Source: Candidatus Nanopelagicales bacterium
GTDB lineage: Bacteria; Actinomycetota; Actinomycetes; S36-B12
Length of the DNA: 64,000 nucleotides
Direction of reading: 5' to 3'
Assembly (NCBI GenBank): GCA_028687755.1
Contig: JAQTZL010000008.1
Span: 31,406 to 95,405 of the forward strand
The notes beneath the pieces are model-generated. The model saw only the letters and a list, made by a program, of their open reading frames with translations. It had not been told where the DNA came from and made no database searches. Positions 26,845 to 35,674 of the stretch are shown piece by piece. The position numbers and the translations under genes were made by a program. How positions within the stretch are numbered: the first letter of the stretch is position 1; each line of letters begins with the position of its first letter.

Positions 26845-27801
26845 ATGTTGCGATCATCTTCAAGCCGAATTGCACGGAGCTTGCTCGTGATATTGATTGT
26901 GACATTTGCCGTCACTGCGATGCTGAGTCTGGCTCCTGGTTCCGTTGCCGGCGTGATCCTGGGCGAGAATGCCACGGCTGAGCAGGTGGCAGCACTAAAT
27001 GAGAAGCTGGGATTGAACCAGCCAATTCTGGTGCAGTACTGGAATTGGATGATCAATGCGCTGCAAGGAGATCTAGGCAACTCAGCAATCACAGGTCAGT
27101 CGGTAACGTCTGCCATCATCGAGCGAATTCCCGTCACACTTGAGTTGGCAATTCTTGCGGTTTCGATGGCACTCGTCATTGCAGTGCCCCTAGCGATCAT
27201 CTCCGCCACGCGCCCGGGTTCTCGCACGGATCGAGTGATCAATGCATTCTCGTCGATGTTCCTGTCGATCCCCGCGTTCGTTGCTGGGCCCGTGCTCATC
27301 TACCTGCTCGCAGTGCAATTCAATCTCTTCCCGGTCAACGGGTGGAGTCGCATCGAGGAAGACGGACTCCTGCTGAACTTGCGTTCTGCATTTCTCCCGG
27401 CTCTTGCAATTGCCCTTCCCGAGATTGCTTCCTTCCACCGGCTCTTACGCACCGATCTCATCACCACATTGCGCGAGGACTACATCGCAGCAGCACGGGC
27501 AAAAGGCATGACTGGATCATTTGTGCTGGTGCGGCACGCACTTCGTCCGTCATCGTTCTCCCTTGTCACCCTCTTCGGCATCAACCTCGGTCGAGCAATT
27601 GGTGGCGCGGTCATCGTGGAGAGCCTGTTCTCGCTGCCTGGCTTGGGACAGTTGGTGGTCACTTCCATATCTGCGCGCGACATCACGATGGCAACGGGTG
27701 TGGTCGTATTCACCGCTGTCGTCTATGTCGTAATCAATACGTTCATTGATTTCAGTTACGGATTCTTGGATCCAAGAGTGCGCAAAGGATCAACCTCATG
27801 A
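26845..27801 (+). CDS. Peptide/nickel-type ABC transporter permease (DppB-like)
   Basis: A 318-residue permease with about six membrane spans. It has the family loop GENATAEQVAALNEKLGLNQ near the start and the EAA motif EDYIAAARAKGM that docks on the ATPase. ATG at 26845 has AGAGG upstream; a GTG at 26812 is possible. The substrate could be a di- or oligopeptide, nickel chelate or a related compound. It is the first of five genes in one operon, overlapping the second permease by four bases. Codon use leans to CTG, GCC and ATC, unlike neighbouring core genes. Confidence 0.88.
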   Translation: MLRSSSSRIARSLLVILIVTFAVTAMLSLAPGSVAGVILGENATAEQVAALNEKLGLNQPILVQYWNWMINALQGDLGNSAITGQSVTSAIIERIPVTLELAILAVSMALVIAVPLAIISATRPGSRTDRVINAFSSMFLSIPAFVAGPVLIYLLAVQFNLFPVNGWSRIEEDGLLLNLRSAFLPALAIALPEIASFHRLLRTDLITTLREDYIAAARAKGMTGSFVLVRHALRPSSFSLVTLFGINLGRAIGGAVIVESLFSLPGLGQLVVTSISARDITMATGVVVFTAVVYVVINTFIDFSYGFLDPRVRKGSTS

Positions 27802-28709
27802 CGACAACCGTGCATACAAGCGATATGGCGGAGCCGCTATCCGGCGGAACAGGCCTCGCCCCCGCAAATGATCCGCTGGTTCCGGCGACGCAGAAGACGC
27901 GCTCCGTCATGGTGTATCTATCGTTCGCGTGGCTGGCGTTGGTTGTCTTCTCGGCGCTGTTTGCCAGCCTGCTGCCGATTGGCTCCTACGAGGTTCCTAT
28001 AGGAAGGCCACGCCAGCCCCCACAGTTCGGCTCAATTGAGATGCTGCTGGGCACTGATCAACTTGGTAGATCCGTTCTGGCCAGGCTCGTCTATGGAGCA
28101 AGAGTCTCACTATTGGTCGGAACCGTTTCAGGGATAGCCGGCTTCACCATCGGTACGACGCTGGGGATGATCGGCGGGTACTTCGGACGAAAGATTGATG
28201 CGGTCATCACTATTGTCACTGATGCCCTCTTGGCCTTCCCCGCGCTGATCCTCCTGCTTGCGCTCTCTTCCATCTTGACCCCGAGTTTGCAGACGATGAT
28301 GATCGGATTGACCCTCATTGTGGTGCCCACGTTCGTGCGATTGTCGCGGGCGACCACGATTGCATGGAATGCTCGTGAGTTCATCCGAGCAGCGCGCAAT
28401 ATGGGAGCTGGAAACACCCGGATCATCGCTAGGGAACTGCTGCCGAATGTACTGCCGCCAATCGCCACCTACCTGCCGATTGTCATCGCAGCTCTCATCG
28501 TCGCGGAAGGTTCTTTGAGCTTCCTTGGACTCGGCATCCCTCCGCCAACTCCAAGCTGGGGCGGGATGATCGCATCCGGCAAAGACGTGATCGCCAACTA
28601 TCCAGCCTTGGTATTCATTCCAGCAGGAGTCATCTTCCTGGCTGTGTTCTCACTCAATCAGGCTGGAGACTTTCTCCGGGTTCGCCTTGATCGCACGATG
28701 CAGGACTAG
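27798..28709 (+). CDS. Peptide/nickel-type ABC transporter permease (DppC-like)
   Basis: A 303-residue permease. A cytoplasmic N-terminus of about 35 residues precedes the first span, then an OppC-type extracytoplasmic loop (LLGTDQLGRSVLARLVYGAR) and five more spans with the EAA motif REFIRAARNMGAG. EGSLSFLGLGIPPPTPSWG is the DppC/OppC signature. It pairs with the upstream permease to form the membrane channel and is coupled to it by an ATGA overlap. Confidence 0.9.
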   Translation: MTTTVHTSDMAEPLSGGTGLAPANDPLVPATQKTRSVMVYLSFAWLALVVFSALFASLLPIGSYEVPIGRPRQPPQFGSIEMLLGTDQLGRSVLARLVYGARVSLLVGTVSGIAGFTIGTTLGMIGGYFGRKIDAVITIVTDALLAFPALILLLALSSILTPSLQTMMIGLTLIVVPTFVRLSRATTIAWNAREFIRAARNMGAGNTRIIARELLPNVLPPIATYLPIVIAALIVAEGSLSFLGLGIPPPTPSWGGMIASGKDVIANYPALVFIPAGVIFLAVFSLNQAGDFLRVRLDRTMQD

Positions 28710-28763
28710 TACCAACGAGTGGGGAATGCATTCATCATTCACAACACAACCGAAGGGAACTCG

Positions 28764-30347
28764 ATGAAACGAATGAGAAAATCGATCCTCACCACCACCA
28801 TGGTGAGTGTCGCAGCACTCGTGCTTGCGGCATGCGGTGGAGGTGGAGAGGCAGACGTATCCAGCACAGGTGGAACCACCTCAGGCGAGCCTGTAGCGGG
28901 CGGTAGTGCATCACTCCTGATGATGACGGAGCCAACCAGTCTGGATCCGGCGAAGATCACGGTGGGTTACTCGGGAAGCGCTCCCGTGGGAACCTCGCTC
29001 TACGGAACGCTCTTCACGCAGGACCTCACCACGTACGAATTGATACCCTCAATCGGAGAGAGCCTGACGTCGAGTGACGCTGGCAAGACCTTCGACCTCA
29101 AGCTCCGGCCTGGCGTCACCTTCAGCGACGGCTCCGCACTCAATGCTGAGGCCGTGAAGTTCAATTGGGATCGCATGAAGAATCCCGAGTTGGGATCCGC
29201 TTCGTTGGGCACAGCTGCGCAGGTGACCTCTACCAAAGTTGTCGATGACCTGACCATGCAATTCACAATGGGAGTGCCCAATCCGAACTTCGGGCAGGGC
29301 ATCACAGTCTCGTCGCTGAACTGGATCGCTTCCCCTGCCGCGCTGGAGAAGGGCTCAGAGGCGTTCGATGCAAATCCCATTGGTGCCGGTCCCTTCACAT
29401 TGAAGAGCTGGATTCGCCAGGACAAGATGGAACTGTCCAAGAACCCCTCGTACTGGAATGCGCCAAAGCCGTACCTCGACTCCCTCACGATCCGCACGGT
29501 GCTGGATTCCGCACAACGCCTGAACACCCTCCAGGCAGATGGCGTGGATATTGTTGTGGATAACAAGGCCGACAACACTCAGAAGGCCGAGGCTGCCGGT
29601 TACGGCACCTACCAGGTGATGCTCAATGGCGGCAATGGCTTCGCCTTGAACTTCCGCAAGGCGCCATTCGATGATCCCAAGGTACGAGAAGCCTTCGTGA
29701 AGGCGATCGATATCAGCCTCATCAACGAGGTTGTCTACGAAGGCGGGGCAGAACTGCCAACATCGCTGTTCAATGCTGATGCCCCGTTCTACACCGGAAC
29801 GCAGATCACGCAGTTCAATGCCACCGAAGCGCAGGCGCTCTTCGATGAGATTGCAGCAAAGCAGGGAAAGCCCGTGGCGATCACGCTGACCGCGTACTCG
29901 CTGCCACCGAGCAATACCGTCGCTCAGGCGATCCAGGCACAGATGTCGACCTACAAGAACGTCACCGTCAAGGTGGAGGAGTTCGACTTCCCCACTGCAC
30001 AGGGCAAGTCGCTCAGTGGTGACTTCCAGGCGATGAGTTCCGGAACGAACTTCCTGGATCCGGAGACCCAGATGTACACCTGGTTCCACGGGGATTCGAA
30101 GGGGAACACCAGCGGCATCAATGATCCAGTGCTCAATGATGCGCTCGACACCGGACGCCAGGCCACTGACATCGGTGAGCGCAAGGATGCCTACGCGATC
30201 GCTCAGGATCGGATTACGTCGCTGAATCCTTACCTCTGGTACGTCTCACCTCAGGGCTTCTTCTGGACAGGAAAGAAGTTCGGAGGCGGCATCGAGTACT
30301 ACGGCAGTGGCTCACTTGTCACTGAAGGACTGTGGATGCAGCCATAG
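28764..30347 (+). CDS. Peptide/nickel-type ABC transporter substrate-binding lipoprotein
   Basis: A 527-residue SBP_bac_5 protein. The signal peptide ends in the lipobox VLAAC, followed by a Gly/Ser linker. Family motifs are TEPTSLDPAKI, LKLRPGVTFSDGSALNAEAV and FDDPKVREAFVKAID. It captures the ligand outside the membrane and delivers it to the permeases. ATG at 28764 has AAGGG at good distance. It sits in the middle of the operon, between the permease and ATPase genes. Confidence 0.92.
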   Translation: MKRMRKSILTTTMVSVAALVLAACGGGGEADVSSTGGTTSGEPVAGGSASLLMMTEPTSLDPAKITVGYSGSAPVGTSLYGTLFTQDLTTYELIPSIGESLTSSDAGKTFDLKLRPGVTFSDGSALNAEAVKFNWDRMKNPELGSASLGTAAQVTSTKVVDDLTMQFTMGVPNPNFGQGITVSSLNWIASPAALEKGSEAFDANPIGAGPFTLKSWIRQDKMELSKNPSYWNAPKPYLDSLTIRTVLDSAQRLNTLQADGVDIVVDNKADNTQKAEAAGYGTYQVMLNGGNGFALNFRKAPFDDPKVREAFVKAIDISLINEVVYEGGAELPTSLFNADAPFYTGTQITQFNATEAQALFDEIAAKQGKPVAITLTAYSLPPSNTVAQAIQAQMSTYKNVTVKVEEFDFPTAQGKSLSGDFQAMSSGTNFLDPETQMYTWFHGDSKGNTSGINDPVLNDALDTGRQATDIGERKDAYAIAQDRITSLNPYLWYVSPQGFFWTGKKFGGGIEYYGSGSLVTEGLWMQP

Positions 30348-30398
30348 AAGTGCGGATTGCTGACAGCTCCATTTGATTCCCAGGAGGCCCGACTCATC

Positions 30399-31415
30399 AT
30401 GACGAACACCACCCCCTTGCTCGAGGTGCAGCATCTACGAGCGCATATCGGAACCCCACGAGGGTCCGTGCGCGCTGTCGATGATGTCTCATTGAACCTT
30501 GAGGCAGGGCAGGCGTTGGGAGTCGTTGGTGAGTCGGGCTCTGGGAAGTCCATCATGGCCCGGGCGATCATGGGCCTGATGCCCCCACGCTCAGCCTGCA
30601 CAGGCGAGGTTCGCCTTCAGGGAAGAGACCTCTTCTCGCTTTCCAAGAAGGAGAAGCAGGAACTGCTGGGCAATCAGATCGCCATGGTGTTCCAGGACCC
30701 GGGGCGATCGCTGAACCCAGTAGTGAGGGTGGAGCGCCAGATCTCAGAGGGCATGCGAAAGCATCTCGGCGTCAGCAAAAGCGAGGCTCACACCCGCGCC
30801 CTGCAGCTTCTCGTTGAAGTGGGGGTCCCGGATCCTGAACCTCGTCTTCGCAACTACCCCCATGAGATGTCTGGAGGCATGCGCCAACGCGTCATGCTTG
30901 CCATCGCGTTGGCGTGTGAGCCAGTGCTGCTGATTGCCGACGAGCCCACCACCGCACTGGACGTGACGATTCAGCGGCAGATCCTTGATCTTCTGAGATC
31001 TGTGCAGCGCGAACGCGGCATGGCCATGATGCTCATCAGCCACGATCTTTCAGTCGTGGCCGGCAGAACGGATCGTGTATCGGTGATGTATGCAGGGAGG
31101 CTGTCCGAGACTGGCCCCACTCGCGAAGTCTTCGAGTCCCCCCGACACCGGTACACCGAAGCCCTTCTTGGCGCTACACCATCGATTGCCACGGGACGGC
31201 ATCAGAGGCTCCGCGTCATCGATGGCTCCCTGCCTGATCCCGTGAGCCCCCCGGAGGGATGCCGCTTTGCTCCGCGATGCGAATTCAGCACACCTGCGTG
31301 CATCGATCCAGGACCAGCGTTGACCACAGCGAGTACAGAACACCAGTTCGCCTGCCTGCACCCTGTCGAGCATGCAGCGCGGGACACCGTGAACGTTGGA
31401 CAAGGGGGACGCTGA
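30399..31415 (+). CDS. Peptide/nickel-type ABC transporter ATPase 1 (DppD/OppD-like)
   Basis: A 338-residue ATPase. Walker A is GESGSGKS, the signature MSGGMRQR, Walker [13 protein letters not shown] and the switch His is in LISHD. The C-terminal oligopeptide-ABC extension has [20 protein letters not shown], a Cys cluster typical of OppD/DppD that can bind an Fe-S cluster or metal. AGGAGG lies 11 bases before ATG at 30399. Its stop is one base from the next ATPase gene. Confidence 0.92.
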   Translation: MTNTTPLLEVQHLRAHIGTPRGSVRAVDDVSLNLEAGQALGVVGESGSGKSIMARAIMGLMPPRSACTGEVRLQGRDLFSLSKKEKQELLGNQIAMVFQDPGRSLNPVVRVERQISEGMRKHLGVSKSEAHTRALQLLVEVGVPDPEPRLRNYPHEMSGGMRQRVMLAIALACEPVLLIADEPTTALDVTIQRQILDLLRSVQRERGMAMMLISHDLSVVAGRTDRVSVMYAGRLSETGPTREVFESPRHRYTEALLGATPSIATGRHQRLRVIDGSLPDPVSPPEGCRFAPRCEFSTPACIDPGPALTTASTEHQFACLHPVEHAARDTVNVGQGGR

Positions 31416-31416
31416 C

Positions 31417-32433
31417 ATGGCTGGTAGCGGTACAGCACACCTGCGTGACGAACAAGCACTGCTTTCGGTCAAGGATCTGGTGGTCGAGTATCCGACTTCA
31501 GGCGGCTTGGTCCAAGCAGTATCGAAAGTGAGCTTCGACGTGGTACGCGGCGAGACCTTGGGCATCGTTGGCGAGTCTGGTTGCGGAAAGTCCACAACAG
31601 GCCGATCAGTGCTTCGACTCGACCGGTTGACATCGGGACAGATCTCCTTCAAAGGCGAGTCAATCGAGCGTGCAAGCGAACGCGAGATGCGCAAGCTTCG
31701 ACGCGAGATGCAGATGATCTTCCAAGATCCGATCGCCTCGTTGAATCCGCGGAGAAGGGTGGAAGACATAGTCGTCGAGGGCCTTGCAGTAGCCAAGCGG
31801 CCGGAGGAGGAGCGGAAGCAGACATCGAAAGATGTGCTGAGCCAGGTCGGACTGTCGGGTGAACGGTTTGCCAAGGCCTTACCGCGGGCTCTCTCAGGAG
31901 GCCAGGCGCAAAGAGTCGCGATCGCACGTGCGTTGGCCCTGCGCCCTGACCTCCTCATTTGCGATGAGCCGGTTTCGGCACTTGATGTATCCGTTCAAGC
32001 ACAGGTTCTGAATCTCCTTGAAGACCTCAAAGCCGAACACAACCTCACCATCATCTTCATCTCGCACGACTTGGGCGTAGTACGCACAGTGAGTGATCGA
32101 GTGATGGTGATGTACCTGGGTAAGGTCTGCGAGTTCGGTGAGCCGGAGGCTGTCTACAACCACCCAGCTCACCCATATACTCGCGCGCTCCTGGACTCCG
32201 TGCCTCAGGCAGATCCTGACGTCGCATTCGGAGGGCCTGCCCTCGAAGGCGACGTTCCTTCTCCTCTTTCGCCCCCCAGTGGTTGTAGGTTCCGCACGCG
32301 CTGCCCCAAGGTGCAGGACAAGTGCGCCGCAGAGGAACCGCTCATGCAAGAGGTATCGCCCGGACAATTTGTTGCATGCCACTTCCCGCTTCCGCCTATC
32401 CCCAACTCGTCGGTCGAGATCGCGGCACCCTGA
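31417..32433 (+). CDS. Peptide/nickel-type ABC transporter ATPase 2 (DppF/OppF-like)
   Basis: A 338-residue ATPase. Walker A is GESGCGKST, the signature LSGGQAQR, Walker B LLICDEPVSALD and the switch His in FISHD. The C-terminal part has PPSGCRFRTRCPKVQDKC. With ATPase 1 it forms a heterodimer. GGGGG precedes ATG at 31417. The gene ends one base before an 11-bp inverted repeat and IS-end-like sequence. Confidence 0.93.
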   Translation: MAGSGTAHLRDEQALLSVKDLVVEYPTSGGLVQAVSKVSFDVVRGETLGIVGESGCGKSTTGRSVLRLDRLTSGQISFKGESIERASEREMRKLRREMQMIFQDPIASLNPRRRVEDIVVEGLAVAKRPEEERKQTSKDVLSQVGLSGERFAKALPRALSGGQAQRVAIARALALRPDLLICDEPVSALDVSVQAQVLNLLEDLKAEHNLTIIFISHDLGVVRTVSDRVMVMYLGKVCEFGEPEAVYNHPAHPYTRALLDSVPQADPDVAFGGPALEGDVPSPLSPPSGCRFRTRCPKVQDKCAAEEPLMQEVSPGQFVACHFPLPPIPNSSVEIAAP

Positions 32434-32516
32434 GGTGACACATGACTCACAGACTGGCTTTCGTGCCTTACGTCACATGTGTCACCGATGACATCTCGGA
32501 CCACTTTCACCGATGA
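32434..32516. mobile_element. Inverted repeat and IS-end-like sequence at the right edge of the island
   Basis: GGTGACACATG (32434-32444) and CATGTGTCACC (32476-32486) are perfect 11-bp inverted repeats 31 bases apart. TCACCGATGA occurs directly repeated at 32482-32491 and 32507-32516. Sub-terminal TGTCACCGATGA-type direct repeats are a feature of some actinobacterial IS ends (IS481/IS21-like), as I recall. No transposase is present. The inverted repeat could also just end the ABC transcript. Confidence 0.35.
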
Positions 32517-32528
32517 GAGGCGCTACTG

Positions 32529-32992
<464 letters not shown>

Positions 32993-33376
32993 ATGCCTAC
33001 AGGAACCGTGAAGTGGTACGACACTGAGAAGGGCTTCGGCTTTCTCGCATCAGACGAAGGTGAAGACGTCTTCGTCCATGTGTCTACGCTGCCTGATGGC
33101 GTCACGGCACTCAAGCCTGGAACAAAGGTCGAGTTCGGCATCGTTGACGGCAAGCGCGGTAAGCAGGCACTGTCAGTCAAGATCATTGGCCCGACCCCTT
33201 CTGTGGTCAAGGGCAGCCGCAAGCCTGCTGGCGATCTTGCTGGCCTCGTTGAAGACCTCATCAAGTTGCTTGATGGCGTGGCCACGCAGCTTCAGCGGGG
33301 TAAGTACCCTGCAGATGTCATGGCACAAAAAACCGCCGCAGTGTTGCGCGCGGTTGCCAACGACCTCGACATTTAA
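32993..33376 (+). CDS. Cold-shock domain protein with C-terminal extension
   Basis: A 127-residue protein. Residues 1-65 are a cold-shock domain with RNP1 (KGFGFL) and RNP2 (VFVHV) and the start TGTVKWYDTEKG. The remaining 60 residues form a helical extension (GLVEDLIKLLDGVATQL and DVMAQKTAAVLRAVANDL), typical of actinobacterial CspB-like proteins of this length. It binds single-stranded RNA or DNA as a chaperone. It marks the return to core genome after the mosaic region. Confidence 0.92.
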   Translation: MPTGTVKWYDTEKGFGFLASDEGEDVFVHVSTLPDGVTALKPGTKVEFGIVDGKRGKQALSVKIIGPTPSVVKGSRKPAGDLAGLVEDLIKLLDGVATQLQRGKYPADVMAQKTAAVLRAVANDLDI

Positions 33377-33383
33377 TTTCCTG

Positions 33384-34031
33384 TTAAGGCGTGCTGAGCG
33401 CTTGGAAAAATTCAGTTGCAGTCCACACTGCAAGGGCCAATAGCACTAATCCCGAAGCGATACGTACGCGCGATAAAGGGATGCGCTGTTGCAGCCAGCG
33501 ACCCAGCACTACTGCAATACCAGCAACAGCGATCAGCCCAATCCAAGCACCAACAAATACGGTGAACGGCTGCCCTGTTTTCGCAGCTTGAGCAGCAGCA
33601 AAAATCTGAGTGAGGTCACCCCATTCGGCCGCAAAGATCACAACAAAGCTTGTGATGATTGTGCGACGCACGGATTCGGTAGACGACGCGCCAACTTTTG
33701 CTAAAACTTCTGATTCTTCAGCTGCTTCTTCTTGTGCTTCCTGGGCCCGCGATTTCAAGCCCCCGCGAATTAAAACGATTGAACCAGCCAAGAAAAATAT
33801 GGCAGTAACAGCAAGAACCGGTTCCTGCGGCAGAAGTGCAATAAACCCGCCAGCTGTAACGGCGATAAGGCATTGAATGAAGAATGCAGCGCTGACACCG
33901 AGCCATACGTAGAGGTGTCGAAAACGAGTCGCGAGCACCAATGATGCAATGAAACTCTTATCTGGAAGTTCAGCAAGGAAAATAACGAAAAACGTCGTTA
34001 ATGCAATCCCAAGGTCGAACGTTTGATTCAA
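33384..34031 (-). CDS. GDT1/TMEM165-family (UPF0016) cation exporter
   Basis: A 215-residue membrane protein with two repeats of three spans, each with the acidic family motif: FLAELPDKSFIA (Glu21, Asp24) and FAAEWGDLTQIF. A charged cytoplasmic loop rich in Glu and Ala lies between them. The family exports Mn2+ or exchanges Ca2+/Mn2+ for protons. The first motif has Pro in place of the usual Gly before Asp. It is convergent with the cold-shock gene. Confidence 0.85.
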   Translation of the reverse strand: MNQTFDLGIALTTFFVIFLAELPDKSFIASLVLATRFRHLYVWLGVSAAFFIQCLIAVTAGGFIALLPQEPVLAVTAIFFLAGSIVLIRGGLKSRAQEAQEEAAEESEVLAKVGASSTESVRRTIITSFVVIFAAEWGDLTQIFAAAQAAKTGQPFTVFVGAWIGLIAVAGIAVVLGRWLQQRIPLSRVRIASGLVLLALAVWTATEFFQALSTP

Positions 34032-34040
34032 GGTGAACTA

Positions 34041-34490
34041 CTAGTTCGTGATTTTGAACAACCACAAACCGCGCATCTTGTTGTTGCTGATTGAAGCAAC
34101 AGCAAGCGGAGTTCCTTCGGCATTCAGTGTTGTGCCAGTTGGAACAGTGAAACGGAAGTAGGTCTCTGTGATGGGTTCTGGACTCAGTGGCTGGCCATTG
34201 AAGAATGCGGTCCAACCTTCTTCTGCGACTACTGGGTCAACGCTGATGCCCACGGTGTTACCCACCATTGATGGAACGCTGAGAGCGCTAGGCAGTGCAT
34301 CTTCCAAGTTGGTGGCCAGGTTTTGGCAGTTAAGGCCTGCTTCGTCGACATTGAAGTCCCAGCACAGTGCCTCTTCATTCACGCTGTTGACGCCGCTGAC
34401 CACAGACACAGCCGGCGCAGGCTTTGTACATCCGGAAAGCGCAAGAGCAGCAATACCAAGGGCAACGACAGGGGCAATTCGACGAATCAT
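34041..34490 (-). CDS. Lipoprotein of unknown function
   Basis: A 149-residue lipoprotein: MIRRIAPVVALGIAALALSG then the lipobox Cys. The mature part has two Cys (ALCWDFNV, GLNCQNLA), followed by beta-rich sequence (ITETYFRFTVPTGTTLN and RGLWLFKITN). DUF2771-like in general character, but I am not certain. It precedes the GDT1-type exporter by nine bases on the same strand, so the two are probably co-transcribed. Confidence 0.65.
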   Translation of the reverse strand: MIRRIAPVVALGIAALALSGCTKPAPAVSVVSGVNSVNEEALCWDFNVDEAGLNCQNLATNLEDALPSALSVPSMVGNTVGISVDPVVAEEGWTAFFNGQPLSPEPITETYFRFTVPTGTTLNAEGTPLAVASISNNKMRGLWLFKITN

Positions 34491-34569
34491 CACGCCCGCA
34501 GCCTACGGGATTGCTGGTGTTTTGCCCCCGGGGGTTCAGCACGGGTCATAGGTACGCGAGAATCGACCT

Positions 34570-35343
34570 GTGACTGACATCGACACTCAAGTGGCCATCG
34601 TGGACGATCCGCGGCTTCTTGATGCTCAGGAACTGACCCGCGACGCCCTAATCGGAGAAGTTGGCGCGGAATATGTCGGTGAATTTGTCAGCGCCATGAT
34701 GGACGCCGATCACATAGCAACCCACCTTTATACCTGTCTCAACCCCGCCTATGTCGGTTGGAATTGGGCTGTCCTTGTCGTGCGTGCGGCTGGCACTGAT
34801 TCGGTCACGGTCAACGATGTGGTCTTGATGCCGGGGGAGCAGGCCCTGGTTGCCCCAGCTTGGGTGCCATGGAGTGAACGGGTTCAACCAGGTGACCTTG
34901 GTGTCGGCGACATCCTGCCCACTCCAGCAGATGACCAACGACTCATCGCCGGACTCACTGGCGAAGATGAACTTGAAGGTGTGGCCTCCCTTGCTCCATT
35001 GACGCCAGGTCAGTGGGAACTTGGTCTTGGTCGAGCTCGCGTGCTTTCTCCACTTGGGCGTGAAGCGGCGGCTCATAGGTGGCACGTAGGTGACACGGGC
35101 CCGCAGACAGCAATGGCGAGAAATGCAGCCCATGAATGTTCAACCTGTGGCTTCTTGGTAACTGTGGGTGGTGTGGTTGGTCAGGCTTTTGGAATCTGCG
35201 CTAATGAACTTGGTGCGGCAGACGGGCGCATCGTGAGTTTGGGCTTTGGCTGCGGTGCGCATTCCGAGGTTCTCGTTGAACCACCCGTTGAGCCCGCTGA
35301 GGGATCCCTGCCAGATGAAGCTGGGGATTTAGGCCACTCCTAA
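34570..35343 (+). CDS. DUF3027 protein
   Basis: A 257-residue actinobacterial protein. Family motifs are THLYTCLNPAYVGWNWAVLV near residue 60, LMPGEQALVAPAWVPWSERV near 105, and RNAAHECSTCGFLV with a Cys-x-x-Cys pair plus FGCGAHSEV late. The four Cys may bind zinc. Function unknown. The start is GTG at 34570, divergent from the lipoprotein gene. Confidence 0.85.
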   Translation: MTDIDTQVAIVDDPRLLDAQELTRDALIGEVGAEYVGEFVSAMMDADHIATHLYTCLNPAYVGWNWAVLVVRAAGTDSVTVNDVVLMPGEQALVAPAWVPWSERVQPGDLGVGDILPTPADDQRLIAGLTGEDELEGVASLAPLTPGQWELGLGRARVLSPLGREAAAHRWHVGDTGPQTAMARNAAHECSTCGFLVTVGGVVGQAFGICANELGAADGRIVSLGFGCGAHSEVLVEPPVEPAEGSLPDEAGDLGHS

Positions 35344-35372
35344 ACACTGTTCGAATTGAATTCCAGGAGCGG

Positions 35373-35597
35373 TTACTTCCCTTGGGCCTTGCGCCGCAAA
35401 AACACCAAACCTAAAACCCCGCTGGTAATTGCGATAGCTGACATCAGCAGCCATTGCTGGACATTTCCGTCTTGTGTCTTCAAAACGACGGCACCAACGA
35501 CGCCGGCGATCACCCAAGCTAGCGTGCCAATTCGGACAGCAACTTGCGCTGAAGCCACTGAACCTGGCTCTGCCCGATAGGCACTTGTCCGACTCAT
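35373..35597 (-). CDS. DUF2530 small membrane protein
   Basis: A 74-residue protein with two membrane spans (GTLAWVIAGVVGAVVL and WLLMSAIAITSGVLGLVFL) and a basic end (RRKAQGK). It fits DUF2530, an actinobacterial family often next to NCS2 permease genes, as here, where it is divergent from one. GGAAGG lies seven bases before ATG at 35597. Confidence 0.7.
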   Translation of the reverse strand: MSRTSAYRAEPGSVASAQVAVRIGTLAWVIAGVVGAVVLKTQDGNVQQWLLMSAIAITSGVLGLVFLRRKAQGK

Positions 35598-35674
35598 GGT
35601 GCTGCCTTCCCTCATGTCCAACAGTTGATGGAGTTCTCACGCTAGTCTCCGGCCATTCATCAACCCGAGGGTGC

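Noticed and set aside
35598..35674. A purine riboswitch for the NCS2 permease
   Set aside because: The leader is under 80 bases and lacks the conserved three-way junction loops.
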